Below, piece after piece: positions 46,067 to 55,216 of a stretch of 64,000 nt of DNA; positions within the stretch are counted from its first letter, which is position 1, and every line of letters starts with the position of its first letter. The notes beneath the pieces are model-generated. The model ran no database searches and was not told where the DNA came from. It saw only the letters and a list, made by a program, of their open reading frames with translations. The DNA lies in assembly GCA_963780045.1 (NCBI GenBank), contig CAVZZZ010000001.1, positions 1,054,001 through 1,118,000 of the forward strand. The letters are read 5' to 3'. The position numbers were made by a program, and so were the translations under genes. Source of the DNA: JANXQG01 sp963780045 (GTDB lineage: Bacteria; Planctomycetota; Planctomycetia; Pirellulales; Thermoguttaceae).

Positions 46067-47533
46067 CTACTTCCCGATGCAAAAGCGGCTGAAGATGCGG
46101 TCTAAAACGTCGTCCGTGTAGACCGCGCCGGCGACCTTGCCCAACTCGTTCAAGGCGACGCGGACCTCCGCGGCAATTAGCTCCTCGCCGAGCCCGGCGG
46201 AGACGGCAGCCTGGGTGCAGTCAAGCGACGATGCGGCCAGGCGCAACGATTCCTCGCAGCGCACGGCCGTGCCCGTCACGACTTCACCTTGAGGCCCAGA
46301 TGCCCGCAGGACGGCGGCGCGAATTGCGGCCTTCAAGTCATCGATTCCCTCGCCCGTTACGGCGCTGGATCGCAGCACGTCAGGCTTTCCGGCCGGACAT
46401 GCAGCGGGTGTCAGGCCGGCAAGCCCGAGGGACCGGTCGCACTTCGTCTGCACGATGATTTCGTCCGTCGCGCCCGGTTCGCGTATTCCTCCTTCTTCAA
46501 TTCCCTCCATGCACAGGACGCGCACATTGGCCGCGCGAGACTGCACCTGCGTCATCCCCTGCGCCGCGGCAGCGACAAGTTCCTCTCGGCAAGAGGGATC
46601 TGCCGTACTCCTCACGCTCCGCCGTGAGGCCGGCATCTCGGCGGAGCGAGATGAGTACATAAGTCCCTCTCGGCAAGAGGGACCTGCCACTTCGATTCCC
46701 GCCGTGTCAACCAGCTCGCATTTCACGCCGTCGAGGTCCAATTCGGCGATAAGGTAATCGCGGGTTGTGCCGGGCACGTCGGAAACGATCGCCTGGCGAC
46801 CGGTCAAGGCGTTGAAGAGACTGCTCTTGCCGGCGTTTGGCGGGCCGACCAGCGCCACGCGCGCACGGGCCGCCGACTCGCCGCGAAAGGCGAGCTTCTT
46901 CGCCAGCTCATCGACTTGCGACGCGGCGGCCTGGAGCTGTGCGAGCAGGTCCTCGGCAGTAATGAAAGGCAGGTCCTCGTCGGCGAAATCGAAGCCCGCT
47001 TCAAGATGCGCGAGCAACTCCAGCAGATCGTTGCGGAGCCGGTGCAGCGGCGCGGCCAGTCCGCCGGCAAGCTGCTTCAAGGCGGCGTCGAGTTCGGCGG
47101 CGCCCGCCGCGTCGATCACGCCGAGCACGGCTTCCGCCTGCGTCAGGTCTATCCGCCCGGCCAGGAACGCGCGGAGCGTGAACTCGCCCGGCTCCGCCGT
47201 CCGCGCGCCGCCGCGGCATGCCGCGCGCACAACGGCCTCCAGCAGCGGCGGCGAGCCGAGCGTGTGGACCTCGGCCACCGGTTGGCCCGTATAGCTCCGT
47301 CTGCCAGGCCAAAGATAAAGCTCGCACGGCGCAGGCGCGGCGAAGTCTGAAAGTGAAAGAAGGCCAGGCACGACGGTCGCGCGGACCAAGGAACCCAACT
47401 GCGCCGGCGGGTCCGGGCGAAAACAGTCTTCCAGGCAGCCGAGCAGATTCGGCCCACTCAGCCGAACGATTCCCCGCGCGGCGCCGCCCGCCGGCGAGGC
47501 AATGGCGACGATCGTGTCGTCAAGGGTGTGCAT
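46067..47533 (-). CDS. mnmE: tRNA modification GTPase with a palindromic-repeat insertion
   Basis: With MnmG it modifies wobble uridine in tRNA. N-terminal TIVAIASPAGGAARGIVRLS, helical middle, then the G domain: P-loop GPPNAGKSS, GTTRD, DTAG, TKCD and SSAVTGEGI, ending in the canonical FCIGK with the C-terminal Cys. Between DTAGIEVA and AAAQGMTQVQ, where orthologues have only a few residues, about 37 extra residues (GPSCREGLMYSSRSAEMPAS and onward to DPSCREEL) are encoded by a nested palindromic repeat. The insert lies between switch II and the TKCD motif, so it should loop out on the surface; activity may be retained. Confidence 0.92.
   Translation of the reverse strand: MHTLDDTIVAIASPAGGAARGIVRLSGPNLLGCLEDCFRPDPPAQLGSLVRATVVPGLLSLSDFAAPAPCELYLWPGRRSYTGQPVAEVHTLGSPPLLEAVVRAACRGGARTAEPGEFTLRAFLAGRIDLTQAEAVLGVIDAAGAAELDAALKQLAGGLAAPLHRLRNDLLELLAHLEAGFDFADEDLPFITAEDLLAQLQAAASQVDELAKKLAFRGESAARARVALVGPPNAGKSSLFNALTGRQAIVSDVPGTTRDYLIAELDLDGVKCELVDTAGIEVAGPSCREGLMYSSRSAEMPASRRSVRSTADPSCREELVAAAAQGMTQVQSRAANVRVLCMEGIEEGGIREPGATDEIIVQTKCDRSLGLAGLTPAACPAGKPDVLRSSAVTGEGIDDLKAAIRAAVLRASGPQGEVVTGTAVRCEESLRLAASSLDCTQAAVSAGLGEELIAAEVRVALNELGKVAGAVYTDDVLDRIFSRFCIGK
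46578..46690. repeat. Composite palindromic repeat inside mnmE
   Basis: Two copies of the REP-like tccctctcggcaagaggga unit flank a 54-bp near-perfect palindrome (46605-46658, gtactc...gagtac with core cgctccgccg). The total length keeps the frame. The same outer unit flanks the aroC stop; the core recurs at 62386. Confidence 0.85.
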
Positions 47534-47535
47534 CC

Positions 47536-48780
47536 CTACTGTTTATTCGCCTGCGCGATCACGTACTCCTTGTACGCTTCCAACTGGTCTTCGTCCACTT
47601 CGTACTTCTTCGCCTCTTCGGGCGTCGGGACGTGCAGCGGACGGACCACGCGGAAGCCGACGAACCGCGCGTCGGTCAGATACCAGATGCTTTGCGGGAT
47701 TTGCGGGTCTTGCTTCTTCCAGTCCTTTTCAGACGCGCGCCGCGTGGCCGAGCGGCATTTGTCGGCATCGTCGTCCCACGAGCCGCCGCGGACGATGCGG
47801 CCGTATTCCCTTGTGTTCGGACTGAGAGGGTTCTTCGTCAGCTTGCCGGCACAAGCGGCGTAGGAGTCGGCCTTATACTGGTCGATGCACCACTCGGCGA
47901 CGTTGCCGTGCATGTCGTAGAGGCCCCAAGGATTGGGCTTTTTCGTGGCCACGCGATGGTAGTGGTCGTCGCTGTTGTCGGTGAACCAGGCATACTCGCC
48001 CAGCTTCGCGGGATCGTCGCCGAAGCTGTAGGCCGTCTTCGTGCCGGCGCGGCAAGCGTATTCCCATTCGGCCTCGGTGGGCAGGCGGTAGTAGCGGCCC
48101 GTCTTGGCCGAGAGCCAGCGGCAATAGACCTTTGCGGCGAACTGCGTCATGCAGATCGCCGGCATGCCGTTCTCCTTGCCCATGCCGAACGACATCTCTT
48201 GATACGGGTTTGTCGGCACGGCCACGGCATCGATGACTTCGTCGCGGGCCGTCGATTGCACCTTGTTGATCTTCCGCCGCTGCTTGTCCAGGTTCAGGCC
48301 CCAAAGCTCGTATTCGGTCCAAGTCACCTCGTGCTCTTCCATCCAGAAGGGCGAAATCTCAACCTCGTGCTGCGGGCCTTCATCAGCCGCGTGTCCCTTC
48401 TCGCTCGCCGGACTGCCCATCGTACACTTGCCGCCGGGAATCGGCAGCATTCTGAACTTCACGTCGGTGCCCGGAATCCGCTCGACATAGGCCGTCATGC
48501 CGGCGGCGTCGGCGGCCTTGGCCTCGGGGATGTCCAGCGCCGGTTTGGGCATCCATTCGGGCGTGGGCCGGGCAAGCTCCTTGGCCTTGGCGTCGGCGAT
48601 CTTTTCCAAGTCGTCGGAATTCGACGAGCCGCTCTTGGCATCGGCCGAAACGGCGGCCGTTTTGTCGGCGGCGGAAGCACGTTGCAATAGCCAAATGCCG
48701 GTGAAGGCAACGAACGTGGCGACACAAACCGCCAGCGCGACACTGGTGCGCATGGCGCGAGAGGATGATAATGAACTCAT
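47536..48780 (-). CDS. SUMF1/formylglycine-generating-enzyme-like secreted protein
   Basis: ATG at 48780; an N-terminal hydrophobic segment (VALAVCVATFVAFTGIWLLQ) anchors or exports the protein. The FGE-sulfatase domain follows: PIPGGKCTMGSPASEKG, EVEISPFWMEEHEVTWTEY, YRLPTEAEWEYACRAGT, GLYDMHGNVAEWC and RIVRGGSWDDDADKCRSATR. 414 residues. In planctomycetes such proteins may activate sulfatases or act as lectin-like modules; the two active Cys of true FGE are not convincingly present, so a non-catalytic role is possible. Divergent from the apbE-like gene. Confidence 0.8.
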   Translation of the reverse strand: MSSLSSSRAMRTSVALAVCVATFVAFTGIWLLQRASAADKTAAVSADAKSGSSNSDDLEKIADAKAKELARPTPEWMPKPALDIPEAKAADAAGMTAYVERIPGTDVKFRMLPIPGGKCTMGSPASEKGHAADEGPQHEVEISPFWMEEHEVTWTEYELWGLNLDKQRRKINKVQSTARDEVIDAVAVPTNPYQEMSFGMGKENGMPAICMTQFAAKVYCRWLSAKTGRYYRLPTEAEWEYACRAGTKTAYSFGDDPAKLGEYAWFTDNSDDHYHRVATKKPNPWGLYDMHGNVAEWCIDQYKADSYAACAGKLTKNPLSPNTREYGRIVRGGSWDDDADKCRSATRRASEKDWKKQDPQIPQSIWYLTDARFVGFRVVRPLHVPTPEEAKKYEVDEDQLEAYKEYVIAQANKQ

Positions 48781-48795
48781 AGCGAGGATTGAACG

Positions 48796-49894
48796 ATGAG
48801 CCGAGTGATTTGGGAGGGAATACTGTTTGCGGGACTTTCGTGGGTCGCCAGTGCGGAACTGGCGCTTGGACAGCCGGCTGAAGTCAAAGGCGATTTGCGG
48901 CGCTTTGAGTTCACACGGATCGAAATGGCCGTCACGGTCAACATAACATTGTATTCCGCCGACCAACAGGCCGCAAGCGCCGCCGCCACGGCCGCCTTCG
49001 ACCGCGTCCACCAGCTTAACGGCATTATGAGCGATTACGACGAGACGAGCGAGGTCCGCCGGCTGTGCGATACGGCCGTCAACAAGCCCGCGGCCGTCAG
49101 TCCCGATCTGTGGAACGTCCTGGAACATGCCCAGCGCGTGTCCGAAGAAAGCGGCGGGGCGTTCGACGTGACCGTCGGCCCGGTGGTGCGGCTTTGGCGA
49201 CGGGCGCGGCGGCAAAAGGAGCTACCGTCGTCCGAAGCCTTGAAAAAGGCCCGCGAGCTGGTCGGTTACAAGTACGTCCGGCTCGATCCACAGAAGAAAA
49301 CCGTCGAACTGCTCAAGCCTGGGATGCGCATCGACCTCGGCGGCATCGCCAAGGGCTACGCGATGGACGAGGCGCTGGCGGTGCTGCAAAAGCGCGGTAT
49401 CGCGCGTGCGCTGGTCGAGGCGGGCGGCGACATGCGGCTGGGCGAACCCCCGCCGACCCGCTCCGCAGGTGCCCCGCGCCGGATGGCGGGTCGGCATCTT
49501 GCCCTTGGACGATCCGCGCGGCCGGCCGCAGAGCTACCTGGAGCTTTCCCGCGTCGCGGTGTCCACGTCCGGCGACATGATCCAGTTTGTCGAGCTCGGC
49601 GGCAAGCGCTATTCGCACGTCGTCGATCCGCGGACCGGCATGGCCCTGACCGACCACTGCCGCGTCATGGTCGTCGCGCCCTCCGGCATGGCCGCCGACG
49701 CAATCACCAAGGCGGTCGCCGTTCTCGGCCCGAAAGACGGATTGAAACTCATCGACAGAACGCCCGGCATGGCCGCAATGGTCACGCGCGAGCCTGGCGG
49801 GAAGATCGAGCAGTATGAGTCGAAACGATGGAAAGAGCTGCGGCAGGTGCGGCTGGAGGGACAAGGAGCCGGTTCAAGTTCGACAGAAAAATGA
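48796..49894 (+). CDS. FAD:protein FMN transferase (ApbE-like), one frame break
   Basis: Exported flavin transferase that attaches FMN to Thr of partner proteins. Motifs: signal-like LFAGLSWVASAELALGQ, LNGIMSDYDETSEV, GGAFDVTVGPVVRLW, RIDLGGIAKGYAMDEAL and ALVEAGGDMRLG; then the frame breaks between 49440 and 49490, and the next frame resumes with WRVGILPLDDPRG, VSTSGDMIQFVELGG and YSHVVDPRTGMAL. One indel gives a normal-length ApbE. The break is probably a sequence error. It is divergent from the SUMF1-like gene. Confidence 0.82.
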
Positions 49895-49916
49895 GGGAAC
49901 AGAAAAATGAAGCAGC

Positions 49917-50903
49917 CTACTTGAGCCACCGCGCCACGTCTTTGGCCCAATAGGTCAAAATAATCTCCGCGCCGCGCAGGAGGATTGCGGTGAGCGTTTC
50001 CAGAACGACCGCCTTTTCGTCTATCCAGCCGCGAGCCGCTGCCGCCTTGATCATGCTGAACTCGCCGGAAACGCTGTAGGCGGCCAGCGGCACGCCGGGA
50101 AAGCTCTCGGCCGCCAGGCGGATGATGTCGAGATAGGCCAGGGCCGGCTTGACCATGATGATGTCGGCCCCTTCGGCCAGGTCCAGCTCGATCTCGCGGA
50201 CGGCTTGCCCGGCAGAGCTTGCGGCGTCCATTTGGTAGCCGCGGCGATCGCCGCTCTTGGGTGCGCTCTCAGCGGCGTCGCGGAACGGGCCGTAAAACGC
50301 GCTGGCGTATTTGGCGGCGTAGCTCATGATCGGCAGGTGGTTGAACCCGGCCGCGTCCAGAGATTGACGGATCGCGCCCACCATGCCGTCCATCATCCCG
50401 CTGGGGGCCACGAGGTCGGCCCCGGCGCGGGCGTGAACGACCGCCTGCCGGGCGAGGATTTCCAGCGTGGCGTCGTTATCTACTTCGGTGCGCCCGCCGA
50501 CTTCTTTCAACGGCCCGCAGTGGCCGTGATCGGTGTATTCGCAGAGGCAGACGTCGGTGGCGATCAACACGTCCGGCGCGGCCCTTTTCGCCATTTCAAC
50601 CGTCCGGGCGATGATGCCCTCCGGGCGCGTCGAGTCGCTGCCGACGGCGTCTTTCGTTTCCGGGATGCCGAAGAGAATCACGCCGCCCAGTCCCAGGTCG
50701 CGGACCTGCCGGATTTCCTCGACGAGCAGATCGGGCGATAGTTGAAAAATGCCCGGCATGGAGGCGATTTCCTTTCGCACGCCGCTGCCCGGCCGGACGA
50801 AAAGCGGCATCAGCAGGCTAGCGGCAGAAAGCCGCGTCGATTGCACGAGTTGCCGCACGGCCGGATTGTAGCGAAGTCGGCGAAGGCGGGAGGTGGGAAA
50901 CAT
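49917..50903 (-). CDS. hemB: Delta-aminolevulinic acid dehydratase (porphobilinogen synthase)
   Basis: Condenses two 5-aminolevulinate molecules to porphobilinogen in heme synthesis. Intact, 328 residues. The catalytic zinc site is seen as DVCLCEYTDHGHCG, and the two active Lys in MSYAAKYASAFYGPF and IIMVKPAL. N-terminal RLRRLRYNPAVRQLV and VSGEFSMIKAAA are also conserved. Cytosolic octamer. Downstream of the kinase gene on the same strand. Confidence 0.95.
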   Translation of the reverse strand: MFPTSRLRRLRYNPAVRQLVQSTRLSAASLLMPLFVRPGSGVRKEIASMPGIFQLSPDLLVEEIRQVRDLGLGGVILFGIPETKDAVGSDSTRPEGIIARTVEMAKRAAPDVLIATDVCLCEYTDHGHCGPLKEVGGRTEVDNDATLEILARQAVVHARAGADLVAPSGMMDGMVGAIRQSLDAAGFNHLPIMSYAAKYASAFYGPFRDAAESAPKSGDRRGYQMDAASSAGQAVREIELDLAEGADIIMVKPALAYLDIIRLAAESFPGVPLAAYSVSGEFSMIKAAAARGWIDEKAVVLETLTAILLRGAEIILTYWAKDVARWLK

Positions 50904-50910
50904 GGTTCTT

Positions 50911-50942
50911 AAGTTTTCAGTGTTCAGTGTTCAGTGTTCAGT
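50911..50942. repeat. Short tandem ttcagtg repeat between hemB and the kinase
   Basis: Several units of gttttcagtgttcagtg. The same gttcagtttt motif occurs after murF, so this is a family of intergenic filler repeats. Confidence 0.55.
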
Positions 50943-52726
50943 TCGGCGCGCTGCACGATGTCTTTCGCCCACGGCTTGTTGCCAAAAAGCTCAATCGCGC
51001 CGCGGCGAATCGCGGCCGCGCGAACGGGATCGCTCTTGGCCAGTTCATCGGCGCGGTCCAGACTTTCCTTGGCAGCCGCCAAGTCTTCCTTGTGCAGCGC
51101 TTCGGCCTTCTTGGCAAGCTCCTGCGCACGGCGTTTGGCCAACAGCACGCACTGCCTGTCCGATGCCGAATTGTCCGGGCGCGAACCGAACAGATCGGCC
51201 ATCGCTTGGAATTTCTTGATGCCCTGGTCAATGTCAGTGCTCGCGGCGTGCATGGCGTCGATGTAGGACCTCTCGACGGGCGTGACTCCTTTGGCTCGCA
51301 ATTCCAGCCGCTTTTCCAGCCGCGACGTATCAATGCGTTCCACGTATTCGTCCAGTTCGTGGCTTCGCGGATCGCCGGGAAAGAGCTTGAGGAATTGCCG
51401 GATGTCGTCATCGGCCTGCTCCAAGGCTTCGGTCGAACCGCCCGCTGTCTTGCTTTGCACGCGACGGTAGAGCGTGTCGGCCGACGGCGGCTGCAGCATG
51501 TAATAGGCCAAGAGCCCCAGCGCCAGCAGCCCGCCCGCCAGGCCCCATGTCTGCGGCGAAATCCACGGCGCGTCAGGCGTTTCTATCGGCTTTTCGTCGA
51601 GCTCGCCTGGGCGAACGGTGACGAAGCGGCTGGCCGGTTCCTCGATGGCAGCCGGATTGCCATTCCGATCGCCGGCCGAGCCGTCGCTCGCTGCGCCCGA
51701 TTGATCCTGCGGCACGGGCGGCGGCGGCGCGAGGGACGCCGCCCAGTTGGGCGGTTGAAGCTTCGCGTATTGCGTCGCATCGATTGTCTCGGCCAGGGGA
51801 TTGAGCTTCGGCGGATCGGCTTGGGACGACGTGCCCACAGGCGCCGGGTCAACCGTTACCGCGCCCGTGTGCGACTCTGATGATAAACTGAACGATTCCA
51901 CCATCGACTCCAGCCTGCGCTGGAGAACTATCGACGTGGGAATTCGGCGTTCGGGCTTTTTTTCCAAAAGGCGATGGATGATCTCGGCGAATTCTCGCGG
52001 CACGTCGGACACCAGGCTCCGCAGCGGCGCCGGCTTTTCCGTCCGCTGCTTGGCGATCATTTCCACCAGCGACTGCGCGTCGAACAAGCGGCGGCGGGCC
52101 AAAAGCACGTAGAGCACGGCGCCAAGACTGTAAAGGTCGCTGCGAGGATCAAACAGATCGCCGCGGGGATCGTCGCTGCGGCCTTCCGCCTGCTCGGGGG
52201 CCATGAATTCCGCCGTGCCGAGGACGTTTCCCACGCCGGTGAGGCGGGATTTCCAGAACATGCGGGCGATGCCAAAGTCAGACAACTTGAGCTTCCCCGA
52301 TTCGGTCAACAGCAGGTTGCCCGGCTTGATGTCGCGATGGATGACGCCGCGGTCGTGCGCGTGCCGCAGGGCCTGGGCGATATCGATGCCGAACTGAGCG
52401 ACCTCGCGCCACGAGAAGGCGCGGCCGTTGGCGACTTGCGCTTCCAGGCTCCCGCCGGAAACGTATTCCATGGAGTAGAATATCTGGTTGTCCTCCTCCC
52501 CGTACCCGAAAATCTGCACGATATTGGGGTGATTGAGCTTGCGGAGGGTCTCGATTTCGGCCTTGAAGCGATCGCGAAAGTCGGCATTGAGGGCCATGTC
52601 GCCGGAGAGCAGCTTGACGGCGGCGGTCTGGCTGGCGGTTTCGTCCGCGCCGAGGTAAACCATGCCCATGCCGCCGCGGCCAAGCTTGCTCACGATGCGA
52701 TAAGGGCCGAGACGTTCAGGATGCAT
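50924..52726 (-). CDS. Membrane Ser/Thr protein kinase (PknB-like)
   Basis: Start chosen at the ATG at 52726 (MHPERLGPYRIVSKLGRGGM). Kinase domain in residues 1-270: glycine loop GRGGMGMVY, AVKLL, catalytic HRDIKPGNLLL, SDFG, APE as MAPEQAEG. A Pro/Ser-rich linker (PAPVGTSSQADPPKLN) leads to one transmembrane helix (WGLAGGLLALGLLAYYMLQ near residue 400) and a C-terminal helical extracytoplasmic part of about 190 residues with KAEALHKEDLAAAKESLD. Likely a sensor kinase. It is transcribed away from truB. Confidence 0.88.
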   Translation of the reverse strand: MHPERLGPYRIVSKLGRGGMGMVYLGADETASQTAAVKLLSGDMALNADFRDRFKAEIETLRKLNHPNIVQIFGYGEEDNQIFYSMEYVSGGSLEAQVANGRAFSWREVAQFGIDIAQALRHAHDRGVIHRDIKPGNLLLTESGKLKLSDFGIARMFWKSRLTGVGNVLGTAEFMAPEQAEGRSDDPRGDLFDPRSDLYSLGAVLYVLLARRRLFDAQSLVEMIAKQRTEKPAPLRSLVSDVPREFAEIIHRLLEKKPERRIPTSIVLQRRLESMVESFSLSSESHTGAVTVDPAPVGTSSQADPPKLNPLAETIDATQYAKLQPPNWAASLAPPPPVPQDQSGAASDGSAGDRNGNPAAIEEPASRFVTVRPGELDEKPIETPDAPWISPQTWGLAGGLLALGLLAYYMLQPPSADTLYRRVQSKTAGGSTEALEQADDDIRQFLKLFPGDPRSHELDEYVERIDTSRLEKRLELRAKGVTPVERSYIDAMHAASTDIDQGIKKFQAMADLFGSRPDNSASDRQCVLLAKRRAQELAKKAEALHKEDLAAAKESLDRADELAKSDPVRAAAIRRGAIELFGNKPWAKDIVQRAELNTEH

Positions 52727-52785
52727 GGGCCGTTCCTTTCCTTCATGGTAGCCCAAGGTTACAATTTCCGCCAGTTGCCTCAACC

Positions 52786-53658
52786 ATGCCCTCGACCTCC
52801 GGACTACTGAACGTCAACAAACCGGCCGGCATAACGTCGCGCACGGCGGTCGATCTGGTCCAACGATTGGCGCGGTCCGACAGGGTGGGCCATGCCGGCA
52901 CGCTCGACCCGCTGGCCACCGGCGTGCTGATCGTCTGCGTGGGGCAGGCGACGCGGCTGATCCAGTACGTGCAGCGCATGCCGAAGCGCTACGTCGGAAC
53001 GTTTCTCCTTGGAAGACGCAGCCCGACCGAAGACGTCGACGGCGAAGTGGAGACGCTTGTCGATCCACCGATTCCGTCGCGCTCGCAGGTCGAGGCCGCG
53101 GCGGCGCAGTTCGTGGGACGCTTGATGCAGCGCCCGCCGGCCTTTTCCGCCTTAAAGGTCTCCGGCCGCAGGGCATACGATCTGGCGCGTCGCGGGGAAG
53201 AAGTCCAATTGCAGCCGCGGCTGATCGAGGTCTACTCGCTCACGGCGGGGCGCTATGAATATCCCGAACTGGTTCTGGAGATTTGCTGCAGCGGCGGCAC
53301 CTACGTCCGCTCGCTGGGCCGCGACATCGCCGAGTCGCTGGGCACTTGCACAGTAATGTCGGCGCTGGTGCGCACGGCGATCGGTCCCTGGCAAGTCAGC
53401 GATGCCGTCGATCCCCGCGGCTTGACCAGCGGCAATTGGCGCGATTTGCTTCAGCCGCTGCGCAAGGCCGTCGCCGATTTGCCTGTGAGGGAAGTTTCCG
53501 ATGCCGAGGTCGCCCGGCTACGTCAAGGGCTTTTCATCGAGGGCGATCCAACGGAAAGCGGCGACGAGCTTGCCGCGATCGACGGCCGGGGCCGGCTGGC
53601 GGCGATTCTCGTGCGCCGCGGCCCGCAGCAGTGGGGACCGGCGAAGAATCTCGATTAG
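52786..53658 (+). CDS. truB: tRNA pseudouridine(55) synthase
   Basis: Makes pseudouridine 55 in the T-loop of tRNAs. 290 residues. GLLNVNKPAGITS at the start, catalytic Asp in RVGHAGTLDPLATGVL, KRYVGTFLLGRRSPTEDVDG, FSALKVSGRRAYDLARRGE and GTYVRSLGRDIAESLG. Intact. It is divergent from the kinase gene with a 59-base gap and is followed by the ketosynthase-like gene on the same strand. Confidence 0.95.
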   Translation: MPSTSGLLNVNKPAGITSRTAVDLVQRLARSDRVGHAGTLDPLATGVLIVCVGQATRLIQYVQRMPKRYVGTFLLGRRSPTEDVDGEVETLVDPPIPSRSQVEAAAAQFVGRLMQRPPAFSALKVSGRRAYDLARRGEEVQLQPRLIEVYSLTAGRYEYPELVLEICCSGGTYVRSLGRDIAESLGTCTVMSALVRTAIGPWQVSDAVDPRGLTSGNWRDLLQPLRKAVADLPVREVSDAEVARLRQGLFIEGDPTESGDELAAIDGRGRLAAILVRRGPQQWGPAKNLD

Positions 53659-53733
53659 CCCCCGTTTCCGTTTCGACCTCCGCATGATTACAATGGGACC
53701 TTTTGTATCGCCAACGGGAACGCCAAAACGCCA

Positions 53734-54993
53734 GTGCAAGAAGCGGAAGTCGTAATTACAGGCGTGGGCGTGGCCAGCCCGATCGGCATCGGCAGGGAAG
53801 CCTTCTGGGATGCCCTCCTGGCCAGCCGTTGCGGATTAGGCCCTGCCCCGGCTGAAAACGTGTCGGGCTTGCCGCCGCAACTCTTTGGGCAGGTGCCCGG
53901 CTTTGAGGCCAAGGCGTTCGTCGTCAACCGCAAGAGCATCAAGGTCATGTCGCGCAACGCGCAGTTGGGCATCGCCGCCAGCGTGCTGGCATGCCGCGAT
54001 GCGAGCATCATCGGCAATGTCAATCCCGAACGGTTGGGCGTCGTCTTAGGCGCAGACCAAATCTCCGCGCCGATCAGCGAAAGCCAGGAGACCTATCGCG
54101 CCTGCATTATCGATGGTCATTTCAATTACGGCCGCTGGGTCAGCCACGGCATGGCCGCGGCCTATCCGCTGGGCATGTTGCGCGTGCTGCCGAATATGAT
54201 TGCGTCCCACGTTTCCATCGCGCATGACGCCCGCGGACCGAACAACACGATCCACGAAGGCGAGATTTCCAGCATCCTGGCGGTAATCGAGGCCGCCAGC
54301 GTCATCCAACGCGGCATGGCCGACGCGATGTTGGCGGGCGGCGCCAGCTCGCAAATGCATCCCTTGGAGTTCACCCGCCGCTTTGTGATGGGCAGTCTCT
54401 CATCGCGTCATGAAGACCCATCCACCGCCGTTCGTCCCTTCGACGCCGGCCGCGACGGCCACGTTTGGAGCGAGGGCGCGGCCGCAGTCCTGCTGGAAAA
54501 CCGCGGCCATGCGGAAGCGCGCGGCGCGAGGATTCTCGCCCGGCTCAAAGGTTGGGGCGCCGCGTTCGAGGCCGTCGATGCCAGCCGCCGCCTTGCGGGG
54601 GAGGGGCTTCGGCGTGCGATCGCGCGCGCGATGGAACATGCACAAGTCTCTGCAAGCAATCTGGGACACGTCAAAGCTAATGGTCTGAGCACGGTTCGCG
54701 ACGATGCCCTGGAGGCACAGGTGATTTCCCGTTTGTTGCCCGACACACCCGTTACCGCGCTGAAGGGACAGTTGGGTAACGCCGGTGCAGCGGGCGCGGC
54801 AATGGAGTTAATCGCGTCCATTCTCGCCGTCGAGTCGGGCTGCGTGCCCGCCGCGCGGAACTACGAGCGGCCCGATCCCGCCTGCCCGGTACGCATTGTG
54901 CGCGGCGAACCGCTGCGCGGATGCAAAGGCGATGCGCTCTCTCTCGCCTGGATGCCGTTTGGCCAGTCGGCCGCAGTGGTAATCGGCAGGTAG
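53734..54993 (+). CDS. Beta-ketoacyl-synthase homologue lacking all three catalytic residues
   Basis: A 419-residue thiolase-fold protein with clear KAS II (FabF) landmarks: VVITGVGVASPIG, GPxxT region, MLAGGASSQMHPL, RPFDAGRDGHVWSEGAAAVLLE and KGQLGNAGAAGA. The active Cys is replaced by Glu (residue 177 in IHEGEISS), the first His by Asn (316, in VKANGLST) and the second His by Asn (349, in GQLGNAGA); the Lys at 344 is kept. This resembles chain-length factors, where the Cys is replaced by Gln, so it may be a partner subunit rather than an enzyme. GTG start at 53734; downstream of truB. Confidence 0.82.
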   Translation: MQEAEVVITGVGVASPIGIGREAFWDALLASRCGLGPAPAENVSGLPPQLFGQVPGFEAKAFVVNRKSIKVMSRNAQLGIAASVLACRDASIIGNVNPERLGVVLGADQISAPISESQETYRACIIDGHFNYGRWVSHGMAAAYPLGMLRVLPNMIASHVSIAHDARGPNNTIHEGEISSILAVIEAASVIQRGMADAMLAGGASSQMHPLEFTRRFVMGSLSSRHEDPSTAVRPFDAGRDGHVWSEGAAAVLLENRGHAEARGARILARLKGWGAAFEAVDASRRLAGEGLRRAIARAMEHAQVSASNLGHVKANGLSTVRDDALEAQVISRLLPDTPVTALKGQLGNAGAAGAAMELIASILAVESGCVPAARNYERPDPACPVRIVRGEPLRGCKGDALSLAWMPFGQSAAVVIGR

Positions 54994-55216
54994 GTCCGGC
55001 TTGCCGATTATCGGTAGGCCGGAACAAGCGCCGCGCAGTTCCGGCAAAACCATTGTCCTCGGGCAGATTACTTTACACCGGAATCAGCGCCACGTCGTCG
55101 CCCGTGCAGCGGTTGGGGTTGTTATTCAACACCAGACAATCGCCGTGCCCGTAAAGCTTCCAAACTCGTTATAGACGAAATCTGCCCGAGAAATCAGGGT
55201 CGAGAAATCAGGAGAA
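54994..55216. other. Breakpoint region with a beta-strand-protein tail and repeats
   Basis: Contains a palindromic gtaggtccggcttgccgat motif near 54991 (REP-like) and, on the minus strand, a short frame ending LNNNPNRCTGDDVALIPV then stop at 55073. The G(D/N)DVAL ending matches C-termini of beta-strand-repeat secreted proteins. Just before element B1 the motif gagaaatcagg is repeated three times. Confidence 0.45.

Noticed and set aside
47218..48690. 490-codon plus-strand frame opposite mnmE and the SUMF1-like gene
   Set aside because: Antisense of two well-supported genes.
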